From positions 1 through 45,721 of the forward strand of contig CACLFM010000009.1 of assembly GCA_902606115.1 (NCBI GenBank): a DNA stretch of 45,721 nt, read 5' to 3'. The position numbers were made by a program, and so were the translations under genes. Source of the stretch: an uncultured Pelagibacteraceae bacterium (lineage in GTDB: Bacteria; Pseudomonadota; Alphaproteobacteria; Pelagibacterales; Pelagibacteraceae). The notes beneath the pieces were generated by a model. That model searched no databases, was not told where the DNA came from, and saw only the letters and a program-made list of their open reading frames with translations. Shown one piece after another: positions 33,538 through 42,408 of the stretch (the first letter of the stretch is position 1; each line of letters starts with the position of its first letter).

Positions 33538-34082
33538 TGTGGTTTATCCAGTTCTTCCTCAATTTTACCTAATTCAAAATTATTAATATGTTCTGCTAAA
33601 ATTTGATCATACTTTTTAGTAGACAAATATAATTGTTCATCAATTTTATTTTCTTCACCTAAAAATCTTTGGTAAACCACAAACTCATCTGATTTTTCAA
33701 AAATATGATAACCAGTAAAAGAATTAGGATTTTCAGTAGTATCAAAAGCACCATATACATTTTTAGTATATTTCATCAGTGTTAATTTTTTTGAGATGTT
33801 GTTATTTTCATCGTTTAACGCAACAAAATTTATAGCAACAAGAATATCGTTAACAAACCTATACTCGACCATAATTCCCTCATCTAATCCTTCTCCAGGA
33901 CAAATATCTTTTGCAAAAAAAGGATATATATTCATTCCAGGATATCTATACGGGGGTGGAGGACCGTATTTTGCTTCCATTTTTGATAAGTTATCACCAA
34001 TGTTGTAGACGACATTGCACTTTGCATGCGCTGCGGTTGATATTAGTAAACTTAATAATAAAAGCGTTAATCTAAAATTCAT
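33534..34082 (-). CDS. Secreted protein of unknown function between pilX and pilY1
   Basis: A 182-residue protein with a clear Sec signal peptide (cleavage near AHA/K, about residue 20). The mature part includes a Tyr/Pro-rich segment (YGPPPPYRYPG) and no recognised domain. It sits in the minor-pilin operon between pilX and pilY1 and overlaps pilY1 by 4 bases (ATGA). This position is where some systems encode pilE-type minor pilins, but it has no prepilin cleavage site. It could be a periplasmic chaperone or partner of PilY1. Confidence 0.75.
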   Translation of the reverse strand: MNFRLTLLLLSLLISTAAHAKCNVVYNIGDNLSKMEAKYGPPPPYRYPGMNIYPFFAKDICPGEGLDEGIMVEYRFVNDILVAINFVALNDENNNISKKLTLMKYTKNVYGAFDTTENPNSFTGYHIFEKSDEFVVYQRFLGEENKIDEQLYLSTKKYDQILAEHINNFELGKIEEELDKPQ

Positions 34083-34135
34083 GAATTTTAGAAATTATAG
34101 TCCAATATTGAAGCATTTTGAATTAAATTTTTTAC

Positions 34136-34840
34136 TCATCTAGGAAATACAATTGTGCTTTCTAACGAAACTACCATATTTTCACTGTCCATGTTAAGTC
34201 CGCATCCATAAACCCTATATGCCATACCGCTCTGCCCTGAGTCTGATTGGGTTTTCTTTACACTTCCACCAAACCCCTTAAAGGGAACGGCGCCAATTCT
34301 ATAAATAAAAAATTCGTAATAATAATCATATAAATCTTCTGCCTCTTCTTTTTCACTTTTGCTGGCAGTAGTTTTAAAACTATCTCTTAGTAATTTACCA
34401 AAATTCCAGCTTTGTGCAGTAACCACTCCTTGGTTGTCTATATTTTTTTTGTCTAAGTCATGAAAACTGTTGAAACACAAATCACTCGTATTTTGATAAC
34501 TACCAAAGCTTTTGTCGTAATTTGCAAGATTCATTGCACCTGAAAAACCAGATCCACCAAAACTTTTACCTCCTGTGTTTCCAGGCAACTTTCTTAGACT
34601 TAAATCTCTTTTTCCTGATTTAGTATTCCAAGGACCAAGAAAATAGTTTTTTATATAATTTTCACCTTCAATAATTGCAGTTTCTGCAACATAAAATGTT
34701 TGTTGATAATCGTCGCTGTAATTATTACTTTGATGATCACCTGAAGAAATGACAATTAAAGCACCGCCCATCAAAGACATCACTAGAAGTAATACTAGAG
34801 ATAATACTAAAGCAAATCCTTTTTCATTTTTATTTTTCAT
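34136..34840 (-). CDS. pilX: Minor pilin PilX
   Basis: A 234-residue minor pilin. The leader ends at NEKG, followed by FALVLSLVLLLVMSLMGGAL. It lacks the Glu5 of major pilins, as in other PilX/GspK-type tip subunits. DYQQTFYVAETAIIEGENYI is the PilX N-terminal domain signature. In the family PilX belongs to the priming complex with PilV, PilW, FimU and PilY1. It overlaps pilW by 4 bases. Confidence 0.88.
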   Translation of the reverse strand: MKNKNEKGFALVLSLVLLLVMSLMGGALIVISSGDHQSNNYSDDYQQTFYVAETAIIEGENYIKNYFLGPWNTKSGKRDLSLRKLPGNTGGKSFGGSGFSGAMNLANYDKSFGSYQNTSDLCFNSFHDLDKKNIDNQGVVTAQSWNFGKLLRDSFKTTASKSEKEEAEDLYDYYYEFFIYRIGAVPFKGFGGSVKKTQSDSGQSGMAYRVYGCGLNMDSENMVVSLESTIVFPR

Positions 34841-35682
34841 TCTAATCCTACATTTCTAGCGTAAGCAGTCACAGTTAAAGTGTCTCTTAAAAATCTATCA
34901 TTAAATCTTGTAAGATCTCTAGAGGAATTTGATAATGCATAAATCTTTTTTTGTTTATTATTATTATAAAATGGATTTTTAGATCTTACTGCCATAGCAA
35001 TATCTACAGTTTTAATATCATACAGTTTATTTTTGTTAGAGTTTGTTGGCGAAGGTGGTGGCGAAAGTAAATTACCATTAGCATCAACTGGATTAAAAAT
35101 CATATCTTGAACGTAACCTTCAATAAATTGTTCTGCATATGTCCTTTCATCCAGTTTACTACTATTTGGATATGTGTCAGTAGCAGGATTATCCCAGGTA
35201 TTTTTTTGTTTACTCCATTTTACTTTGGTTTTGAAAACTGAAAATGCATCAATATTATTGTTTGTTATTTTGTCTTTGACAATTGAAGGTTTACAATAAT
35301 AAGAAACTTTATATCTTATAAATGTATACCTTTTATTTACATCAGTTTCGTTAGGTTTATATTCAACGTCCCCATAAACGATATCAATTTTATCACAATC
35401 ATTCAGCTTGTTCGAAGTTTTAGAAATTAATATTGGAGGATCTGAAACTTTCAAATCATCTCCATAATATTTAAAACCTGCCATTCTAATATCTCTTACC
35501 AACATGTTAAGTACAACTCTTCCAGTTTGACTAATTTTTACTTTGTCCGTAACTTTCTGAAAAGAATTATTTACAGCTGTATAAGATGCATACATTGCTG
35601 CCATCATAATAGATGAGATAACAATACCAATTAAGATTTCAACTAAGGTAACTCCAAGAATAGATTTTTTATTTTTTTTCAT
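34837..35682 (-). CDS. pilW: Minor pilin PilW
   Basis: A 281-residue minor pilin. The leader MKKNKKSILG is followed by VTLVEILIGIVISSIMMAAM with Glu5. TGRVVLNMLVRDIRMAGF (about residues 48-65) is the typical PilW segment after the stalk. The large C-terminal part is variable, with a short proline-rich stretch (LLSPPPSPT). It overlaps pilX by 4 bases and touches pilV by one base, in the usual FimT-PilV-PilW-PilX order. Confidence 0.9.
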   Translation of the reverse strand: MKKNKKSILGVTLVEILIGIVISSIMMAAMYASYTAVNNSFQKVTDKVKISQTGRVVLNMLVRDIRMAGFKYYGDDLKVSDPPILISKTSNKLNDCDKIDIVYGDVEYKPNETDVNKRYTFIRYKVSYYCKPSIVKDKITNNNIDAFSVFKTKVKWSKQKNTWDNPATDTYPNSSKLDERTYAEQFIEGYVQDMIFNPVDANGNLLSPPPSPTNSNKNKLYDIKTVDIAMAVRSKNPFYNNNKQKKIYALSNSSRDLTRFNDRFLRDTLTVTAYARNVGLE

Positions 35683-36278
35683 TATGGTTCAACATTTACG
35701 TGAACAGGAAAATAAATAAATTTATCTTTATCTCCATTGTTTAAAAAAAGTTGGAATTTAGCTATGTACATTTTGTCAAAAACTTTGTCATTTTTGTACC
35801 TGCATCCTGAAGGGCAGATATCAAATATTTTCAAAAATTTCTTTTCTTTAGTACCCGTGCCGTCTTTTCTACATTTTAGCCTTCTTTCTGAAAATCGATT
35901 ATTCCATTTGTCTAATTTTTTATCTACAATGTTAGTAAAATTGGAATTTAAATTAGAACCTGTTGAACAACTATTCGAACCCCAAGATTGATTATCTCCA
36001 GTGCTATTATCTTGCTTGCTATTATTAACTAAAATATCAACAAACTTTTGACTTGATTTTTCTGCTTGAGAATTTCCCATTAAGTCCTCAGCAACCATAC
36101 TAACTAAGTAAGTACTTTTAGTTCTTTCCCCCGATACATCAATTGATTGAACTGAGTAATTAACCATTTGAAAAACAGCAATAAATCCAATACCAACTAT
36201 AACTGTAGAGATCAAACCCTCAATAAGTGTAATCCCTTTTTCAAAAAATCGTTTACTGTCTTGACCAAGTATTTCCAT
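35682..36278 (-). CDS. pilV: Minor pilin PilV
   Basis: A 198-residue minor pilin. A longer leader (15 residues, ending FFEKG) precedes ITLIEGLISTVIVGIGFIAV with Glu5. The region DLMGNSQA follows the stalk. Four or more cysteines are in the head, including CPSGC. The start overlaps the fimT 3' end by 26 bases, so the exact start is somewhat uncertain, but no other start upstream of the cleavage site is available in this frame. It acts with PilW and PilX in pilus priming. Confidence 0.86.
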   Translation of the reverse strand: MEILGQDSKRFFEKGITLIEGLISTVIVGIGFIAVFQMVNYSVQSIDVSGERTKSTYLVSMVAEDLMGNSQAEKSSQKFVDILVNNSKQDNSTGDNQSWGSNSCSTGSNLNSNFTNIVDKKLDKWNNRFSERRLKCRKDGTGTKEKKFLKIFDICPSGCRYKNDKVFDKMYIAKFQLFLNNGDKDKFIYFPVHVNVEP

Positions 36279-36906
36279 TAAATTTATACCTTGTTACATT
36301 ACCAAATCTTGACCATTCTACCAAGTAGGCAGGTTGCTCCAAATTTGGCGCAGATATTGGACATTTATTGTTATTCTTTACTGCAATCTCTGTCTTGCAA
36401 AAAATTATATACTGATTGGAAGTTCTTCCTTCCAAAGTAAGGTTTTTATTAGCCAAATTTTTATACGAGTAGTAAGAACCATCTTGTGAAAAACACACAG
36501 CCGCTATTGAGTCATAATGTGCAGCACCTTCGCCCTCATAGTAATCTATATATTCTGATGATCCATTTATTTTAGAATAATAATTATTACCTGTTTTACA
36601 TTGAGGTAATAAACCAGAATTCAGAGTTTCAGAAAGTTTTTTTCTAGTAAATCCTCTTGAATGAAAAACAATATTCCCATTAGCTTGAGACATATAAAAT
36701 GATATAAAAGGGTAGCTTCCTCTTTGCGCTTGCGTTGTTGCTGAATTAATCATCGCTGAAGCTTTTTCAGCTAGAATTCTTATTTTACGATCAGCATTCC
36801 AATCCATAAAGTTTGGTATCCCAACTGCGGATACAATCCCTACTATTGTAATTACTACTAGTAATTCCAAAAGTGTAAAACCTTTAATGTTCTGATCTTG
36901 CTGCAC
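36253..36906 (-). CDS. fimT: Minor pilin FimT/FimU (GspH-like)
   Basis: A 217-residue minor pilin. The leader MQQDQNIKG is followed by FTLLELLVVITIVGIVSAVG with Glu5, then IPNFMDWNADRKIRILAEK, the usual GspH/FimT continuation. FimT-type minor pilins can bind DNA during natural transformation. It overlaps the pilT 3' end by 23 bases and pilV by 26 bases, unusually long overlaps that suggest translational coupling across the operon. Confidence 0.88.
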   Translation of the reverse strand: MQQDQNIKGFTLLELLVVITIVGIVSAVGIPNFMDWNADRKIRILAEKASAMINSATTQAQRGSYPFISFYMSQANGNIVFHSRGFTRKKLSETLNSGLLPQCKTGNNYYSKINGSSEYIDYYEGEGAAHYDSIAAVCFSQDGSYYSYKNLANKNLTLEGRTSNQYIIFCKTEIAVKNNNKCPISAPNLEQPAYLVEWSRFGNVTRYKFNGNTWSRQ

Positions 36907-37900
36907 CTGGATCTATCTTACCTGACTTTGCTAATTCTTCCAAAGATTTTTCCATAGTAATCATGCCATCTCTTACCGCAGTCTGCATAATGCTTGGTAT
37001 TTGATGTATTTTTGCTTCACGAATTAAGTTTTGAATTGGAGGTGTGCACTTCATAACTTCAAATGCACCAACTCTACCTGCTCCATCTCTTGTCTTGAGT
37101 AGCCTTTGTGTAACAACCATCTTTAATGACGTTGATATTTGTGCTCTAATTTGTTCTTGTTGTTCAGGTGGAAACACATCGATAATTCTATTAATTGTGC
37201 TTGGCGCACCACTAGTATGCAAGGTCCCAAAAACTAAATGTCCAGTTTCAGCTGCTGTTAGTGCTAAACCAATAGTTTCAAGATCTCTCATCTCTCCAAC
37301 TAAAATTACATCTGGATCTTCCCTTAATGCTGCCTTAAGAGCTGCTGCAAATGTTTTAGTTTGTTTACCCACTTCTCTGTGTGAAACGATACTTCTATTA
37401 TCTTTATGTATAAATTCAACGGGATCTTCAACAGTAATAATATTTGCGCTTCTTGTCTTATTAATTTCATTTATGATTGCAGCTAAAGTCGTCGACTTAC
37501 CAGATCCAGTCGGACCAGTAACAAGCACTAAACCTTTGTGCATATCAACTACATCATATAAAGATTGAGGTAAATTAAATTGATCCATATTAGGAATTTG
37601 ACTTTCAACTCGCCTAAGAACTGCCGCCGTTCCATTTATTGTTTTATAAAAATTAGCTCTAAATCTTAAACCGCTTAACATGACAGCCGAGTCTAATTCA
37701 TGTGTTTTTTCAAATTTATCAATTTCTATTTCATTACAATTCATGGACATTAGATCTTTTAAATCTTGAGATTTAATTGAAACATCTTTAACCAGTACAA
37801 TTTCTCCGGTTTGTCTGTACGCAAGTGGTGAACCAGATCTAATATGAAAATCAGAAATTTTTTTGTTATTTTTTGCTAGATCCTCAAGTTTTTCAAACAT
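36884..37900 (-). CDS. pilT: Type IV pilus retraction ATPase PilT
   Basis: A 338-residue hexameric ATPase. Walker A is GPTGSGKS (129-136), followed by the Asp box EDPVEFIHKD, Walker B VILVGEMRD, and the His box GHLVFGTLHTSGAPSTINR. The PilT-type C-terminal segment GAFEVM...IQNLIREAK is present. It powers pilus retraction and, in competent bacteria, DNA uptake. It is the first gene of the minor-pilin operon and is divergent from the pilM-pilN fusion across 135 bases. No separate PilU is seen. Confidence 0.96.
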   Translation of the reverse strand: MFEKLEDLAKNNKKISDFHIRSGSPLAYRQTGEIVLVKDVSIKSQDLKDLMSMNCNEIEIDKFEKTHELDSAVMLSGLRFRANFYKTINGTAAVLRRVESQIPNMDQFNLPQSLYDVVDMHKGLVLVTGPTGSGKSTTLAAIINEINKTRSANIITVEDPVEFIHKDNRSIVSHREVGKQTKTFAAALKAALREDPDVILVGEMRDLETIGLALTAAETGHLVFGTLHTSGAPSTINRIIDVFPPEQQEQIRAQISTSLKMVVTQRLLKTRDGAGRVGAFEVMKCTPPIQNLIREAKIHQIPSIMQTAVRDGMITMEKSLEELAKSGKIDPGAARSEH

Positions 37901-38035
37901 ATTATAATTTTAACTTTATATTGCTCTTTTAAGCCTAAAAATGCAAAATTTCCAATGATTATTATGGGTCAAATTATTCTAGTCTAAGTTGATTAATATA
38001 TATGAATAAGCTAAGTTCTGACTTGAGTCTAAAAT

Positions 38036-39778
38036 ATGAAAAATTTCTTTCAAAATATTCTTAAAAAAAAAGAAAATAGTCCTGATACTTCACCTAAACC
38101 AGAAGCTAATGAAAAAGGTAATAAAAAAATCAATTCTTTAATAGAAAAGATAAAATCTAAATTTAGTTCTGGGATTAAAAATAAATTAGGAAAACAAGCT
38201 ATACAAGGTGAGGAAATAGTAGGTGTAGAATTAACGCCATATGAAATTAGATTAGCTCAATTAAATAATAACAAAAATAATGAATGGGTTTTAGAAAAAT
38301 TTTTTGTTCATGCCATTGAAGGCGTACCCGAAAATGCCTCAGTTTTAGAGCACGCAGACAAAATTGGAGACGAACTTAAAATTGCTCTGCAAAAATCTAA
38401 AATTGAAACATCAAATGCAGCAATTGCTATTCCTGTAACTAGTGCAATTATAAGAGTTGTAACAGCACCCTTAATGACGGATCAGGAACTAGGTAAAGCG
38501 ATTGATACAGACTCTTTGTGGGAAAACCTAGTTCAGTTAACTGATAATTTAAATGACTATTCGATATTTCACCAGGTTATTAATAAAGATAAAGAGAAGA
38601 ATACAATGGATATTCTTTTTGTTGCTTCCAAATTATCAGATATAAATGGATATACTTCAATAATTAAAAAAGGTGGACTAAATGCGGTAATCATTGACGT
38701 TAAATGTTTTGCTCTTAAGTCTGCAGTTGACCAAATGAATCAAATAAAGGGTTCAATTGAGGAAAGTAATTTGACTGCGGTTTTAGAATTTGGCCTAGAT
38801 GAAAATTATGTAATGATACTTTACGATAATAATCCTATAATTACAGATATTTTCATAAGAAGTCAGGATAGAAACACTTTACAAAAATCAGATAATCAAG
38901 AAGAAATGGATGGCTTAGTGAGAAGATACATGACCCAAGTTAAGCAAGCTATCCAAGACTTTGAAACAAAATATGAAAAAAGAATAAGAAATTTAAAAGT
39001 AGTTTCAAATTTACCAAATGTAGATTCGTATTTAGGCAGTTTTAGAAAAAATTTAGCAAATACCGGTTTCAATTTGTTTGATCCAATGTCTGAAGTAAAA
39101 ATTCCAGCTCAACTGTCTGAAAGTGTAAAATTTGCAAATAGATCATACTTTTCTACTGTTATAGGGCTAGCATTTAGAAAACTTGATGTATTTGGTTATT
39201 ACAAATTTGTTACTGCTGTAAAAAATATAAATTTATTACCAAACAGAGACAGCATGATTGCACAAAAAAAAGCAAAAATATTTTCAAATTTTGCTTTTAA
39301 GGGAGTGGTTACTGTTGTCGGAGCTATATATATAATTCTCTTCGGATTGTCTTTTTGGCAAATAAGTTCTCTTAACAAAAAATTAACTGACTATGATCAA
39401 ATTGTTTCTGAACATCAGTTAAAGACTTTAGAAAAAGCTAAATTTGCAAAAGAATTAGGTATTATTAATAAGTCTTTAGAGTTAAGCGGATCAATAGAGT
39501 CAAATAAAAAAATAAGTTTTAGAATTTTAGCTCAAATAGCATCATCAGTTCCAAAAAGAGTTAAATTTAATTCAATAGACTTTGATGGACAAAACCAAGT
39601 TATTATAAACGGAGTTGCATCGACAGACCAAGACATATTAAAACTAATAGGCAATCTTAATGAAAAAAAACTCATATCTCAGGCATCTTTAGCTAGTATG
39701 ACCTTACCAGAGAGTAATGATCCAACTAAACCTAAAATGAAAGGTTTTAAAGTTGCTTGCACCGTGGAGAGTATATAA
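38036..39778 (+). CDS. pilMN: PilM-PilN fusion: actin-like ATPase joined to inner-membrane alignment subunit
   Basis: A 580-residue protein. A basic N-terminal extension (1-55) leads into a PilM-like actin fold (about 58-385), beginning IVGVELTPYEIRLAQL. The INLLP motif (398-402) then follows, normally found at the very N-terminus of PilN where it docks into PilM. A transmembrane segment is at about 422-445, followed by a coiled coil and a PilN-type ferredoxin-like periplasmic domain. PilM and PilN are normally separate genes, but here the docking peptide is covalent. It connects cytoplasmic ATPases to PilO, PilP and PilQ. The frame is continuous and the first gene of the plus-strand operon. 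Confidence 0.87.
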   Translation: MKNFFQNILKKKENSPDTSPKPEANEKGNKKINSLIEKIKSKFSSGIKNKLGKQAIQGEEIVGVELTPYEIRLAQLNNNKNNEWVLEKFFVHAIEGVPENASVLEHADKIGDELKIALQKSKIETSNAAIAIPVTSAIIRVVTAPLMTDQELGKAIDTDSLWENLVQLTDNLNDYSIFHQVINKDKEKNTMDILFVASKLSDINGYTSIIKKGGLNAVIIDVKCFALKSAVDQMNQIKGSIEESNLTAVLEFGLDENYVMILYDNNPIITDIFIRSQDRNTLQKSDNQEEMDGLVRRYMTQVKQAIQDFETKYEKRIRNLKVVSNLPNVDSYLGSFRKNLANTGFNLFDPMSEVKIPAQLSESVKFANRSYFSTVIGLAFRKLDVFGYYKFVTAVKNINLLPNRDSMIAQKKAKIFSNFAFKGVVTVVGAIYIILFGLSFWQISSLNKKLTDYDQIVSEHQLKTLEKAKFAKELGIINKSLELSGSIESNKKISFRILAQIASSVPKRVKFNSIDFDGQNQVIINGVASTDQDILKLIGNLNEKKLISQASLASMTLPESNDPTKPKMKGFKVACTVESI

Positions 39779-40431
39779 TGGACTTAAAGAATATTGATTT
39801 AAAAAATATAAACATTGAAGATCTTAAAGCTAAGTTACAAAATGTAGATAAAAAAACTTTAATAAAGTTTGGATCTGGTTTTGCAGCAATATTGATTTTT
39901 TTAATTGGTTATTATGCAATTCTAAATCCAATAGTTAATGAAAAGAAAGAGAAGTATAATGATAAAGTTCTAAAACAAGATGAAATTATGCAAATGAATA
40001 ATGAAATTAATCAATATAATGCACAGATTAAAAACAAAACTCCAGAATTCGAGCAAACATCATCACTGTTTCATACAAAAGCTGAAGTAGAAGGATTATA
40101 TGACAGTCTAAGTAAATATGCTGGGGTAAACGGATTAGTAATTTCTAAAATAGAAAAACAAAAACCAAAACCTGTTTTAGTAGAGGGAGCAACCGAACAG
40201 TCTGATCAAAATTTAGAAATCCAAAGCGTTAAATATTTTAAAATTCCAGTTGCTTATGAAATAAAAGGAAACTTTCTTGGATACATAAAATTTAAAAGAG
40301 CTTTAGCAAGATCAAATAAAATGTTGAACTTTGATAAAGAAATTATAAGCTTAGTTCAAAACGACCCAAACGGAGCAATAGTTGCAAAGGGAGAATTAAC
40401 AATAGTAGGATTACCTAATGAATTTTTTTAA
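39778..40431 (+). CDS. pilO: Type IV pilus alignment protein PilO
   Basis: A 217-residue inner-membrane protein. I use the ATG at 39778, which overlaps the previous stop (TAATG); an upstream TTG would add seven residues. There is a short cytoplasmic N-terminus, one transmembrane helix (about 33-52), a coiled coil and a periplasmic ferredoxin-like domain typical of PilO (KAEVEGLYDSLSKYAGVNGL). It pairs with PilN to set the alignment complex between the inner-membrane motor and the secretin. Confidence 0.86.
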   Translation: MDLKNIDLKNINIEDLKAKLQNVDKKTLIKFGSGFAAILIFLIGYYAILNPIVNEKKEKYNDKVLKQDEIMQMNNEINQYNAQIKNKTPEFEQTSSLFHTKAEVEGLYDSLSKYAGVNGLVISKIEKQKPKPVLVEGATEQSDQNLEIQSVKYFKIPVAYEIKGNFLGYIKFKRALARSNKMLNFDKEIISLVQNDPNGAIVAKGELTIVGLPNEFF

Positions 40432-40873
40432 AATATTTTTTATTACTTTGATCTTAATCTACTCCCAAGTATCATTTGCTGATCAGCATGAGAGTGTTGA
40501 AGAACAAACAATTGAACAGCAACCAACAGAACAGGTAACGTTAACCGAAGATGAGGAAGACGATGTTCCTTTGAATGATCCATTTGCTGGAAACGAGTCT
40601 GGTTCTAGTATTTCCAATATTCCGGATGGCGAAGAAGAAAATGAAATGAGTTTATATAATTTTAAATTGGTTGGAATAATTTCTGGTGAAGAAAATAGTT
40701 ATATTTCTTTAGTTGATGCATCTGGAGAAGTTGTCACTTTATCATTATCTCAATATTTAGGAGAAATTAAGTTAGTTGATATGAGAATACATGAAGCAAT
40801 ATTTGAAAAAAATGATAAATCTTATATTATCATAGACTTTAATAACCAAATTCGAGAAGCAAATGAATATTAA
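40418..40873 (+). CDS. pilP: PilP-like periplasmic pilus assembly protein
   Basis: A 151-residue exported protein. The signal peptide ends near SFA/DQ (residue 21) and has no lipobox cysteine, unlike classical PilP lipoproteins. An acidic, low-complexity linker (about 22-75, with DPFAGNESG) leads to the beta-sandwich PilP domain: YNFKLVGIISGEENSYISLV. PilP links PilN/PilO to the periplasmic N0 domains of PilQ. The gene overlaps pilO by 14 bases and pilQ by 11 bases. Confidence 0.82.
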   Translation: MNFFKIFFITLILIYSQVSFADQHESVEEQTIEQQPTEQVTLTEDEEDDVPLNDPFAGNESGSSISNIPDGEEENEMSLYNFKLVGIISGEENSYISLVDASGEVVTLSLSQYLGEIKLVDMRIHEAIFEKNDKSYIIIDFNNQIREANEY

Positions 40874-42407
40874 AAAAATTATATACCCAACTGTTCTTCT
40901 AGTAATTTTATTAATATTTTCAGGATGTGCAAATCAACAAAAACTAAAAACCTTTAAACACAACACCCCACTTATAAAAAAAGATATTAAATCTGAAGGT
41001 CAGGCAGAAATAGCTAAAACATTAGAGATGGGACCTAATCCAGTTGAAGGAGATATTGTAAAACTGCAAAAAAGAAAAAAAATATCTTCTGAAGCACAAA
41101 GAAACTATCTTTTAATCCCTGATGATTTTCCGATGCTTAAACAAAGAATAACATTAAGTTTTAAAAACTTAGATTTTAAAGAGACTATGAAACTTATGGG
41201 AAAAATTGGAGAAATTAATGTACTTGTTGGAGATGAGGTTGCGGGAGCTATAAGTGCCGAGTTAATTGATGTGCCTTGGGATAAAGCATTTCAAGCACTT
41301 TTAGATATGAAAAACTATGCATCTGATATTGATGTAAATAGTAATTTAATAAGAGTTCACTCTCCAGAAACATTAACATCACAAGAAACTTATAAATCCG
41401 AAAGAGCCTCTGCTGTTAGAAAAAAAGTTGAGTTAGAAGATAGTGTTGAACCGATTTACTCAGAAATTTTTAGGTTGTATTATATTTCACCATCTCAAGC
41501 CAAAGCAACACTCGATGAATTGTTCTCGTCAGGTCAAGGTGAATCAGCTTTTGCACCTATACAAATAACAGAAGAGTCAACAACAAGATCAATAATTATT
41601 AGAGGTAAAGAAAAAGATTTAGATGTGGTTGATAAAGTAATTAAAGAGATTGATGTTAGAACGAAACAAGTTTTAATCGAAGCATTTATTGTTACAGCTA
41701 GTTCTGAATTTGAAAGAACGCTCGGAACAAGACTGGGAGGTTATTACACAAAAGGAGGTAAGGTTGTAGGAGGCATAGGAGGAGGTACCTCAGGTGGTGA
41801 ACGAGGTGTAAATACAGATTCAGCTAGTAACCTAGGCGGTGCGGCCGACTCTATATCCAATTTTCCTGTTGCAGATGCCACTAGTGGAATTGGATTGTTA
41901 AAAAGAACAACAACTGCTGTTTTAAAAGCAGAAATTACTGCATTAGAGGGTTTAGGTTTGGGACAAATTATTTCAAATCCCAAAATTTTTACTTTAGATA
42001 ATCAGTTAGCTACAGTCACACAGGGTCAAGAAATACCATATACAACTGTATCAGATGGAGCTGCATCGACATCTTTTAAAGAAGCAGCATTGAAATTAGA
42101 AGTTACTCCAAGTATTGTAGGAGATGGAAATGTACTTATGACTATTAAGGTAAATAATGATAGTGTCAAAGAGGGGTCAGAGTCTGATGAACCTCCAGTA
42201 GATAAAATGGAAATTAATACACGACTCTTAGTTGCAGACGGCGATATAGTCGTGATTGGTGGAATTAAAAAAAGCTCAATAAGTAATAGAACTGACAAAA
42301 CTCCTAAACTTGGTGATGTTCCTGTAATAGGCAATCTCTTTAAAGGTACCTCAAATTCTGATGACCTTAGTGAGTTGTTAGTATTTATAGCGCCCAGGGT
42401 ATTATAA
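40863..42407 (+). CDS. pilQ: Type IV pilus secretin PilQ, short lipoprotein form (MshL-like)
   Basis: A 514-residue outer-membrane secretin. It begins with a lipoprotein signal ending FSGC (Cys22). The N-terminal STN/N0 domain (INVLVGDEVAGAISAELIDVPWDKAF, split here by its features) is followed by the N1 domain and the secretin core, with QVLIEAFIVTASSEF and VPVIGNLFKGTSNSDDLSELLVFIAPRVL at the end. It lacks the AMIN domains of PilQ and is shorter than most PilQ proteins, so it resembles MshL-type secretins. Lipidation may let it reach the outer membrane without a PilF pilotin, and none is seen here. Confidence 0.9.
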   Translation: MNIKKIIYPTVLLVILLIFSGCANQQKLKTFKHNTPLIKKDIKSEGQAEIAKTLEMGPNPVEGDIVKLQKRKKISSEAQRNYLLIPDDFPMLKQRITLSFKNLDFKETMKLMGKIGEINVLVGDEVAGAISAELIDVPWDKAFQALLDMKNYASDIDVNSNLIRVHSPETLTSQETYKSERASAVRKKVELEDSVEPIYSEIFRLYYISPSQAKATLDELFSSGQGESAFAPIQITEESTTRSIIIRGKEKDLDVVDKVIKEIDVRTKQVLIEAFIVTASSEFERTLGTRLGGYYTKGGKVVGGIGGGTSGGERGVNTDSASNLGGAADSISNFPVADATSGIGLLKRTTTAVLKAEITALEGLGLGQIISNPKIFTLDNQLATVTQGQEIPYTTVSDGAASTSFKEAALKLEVTPSIVGDGNVLMTIKVNNDSVKEGSESDEPPVDKMEINTRLLVADGDIVVIGGIKKSSISNRTDKTPKLGDVPVIGNLFKGTSNSDDLSELLVFIAPRVL

Positions 42408-42408
42408 A

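Noticed and set aside
37044-37568. 174-codon plus-strand frame inside pilT
   Set aside because: It is antisense to the PilT ATPase core motifs and has no recognisable protein character.
37989-38017. Promoter for the pilM-pilN operon (TTGATT, 17 bases, TAAGTT)
   Set aside because: The -10 hexamer matches only three of six consensus positions; in such A+T-rich DNA this is not convincing.
41744-42334. Two minus-strand frames inside pilQ
   Set aside because: They are Ser/Pro-rich antisense shadows of the secretin core, with no start signal or family resemblance.
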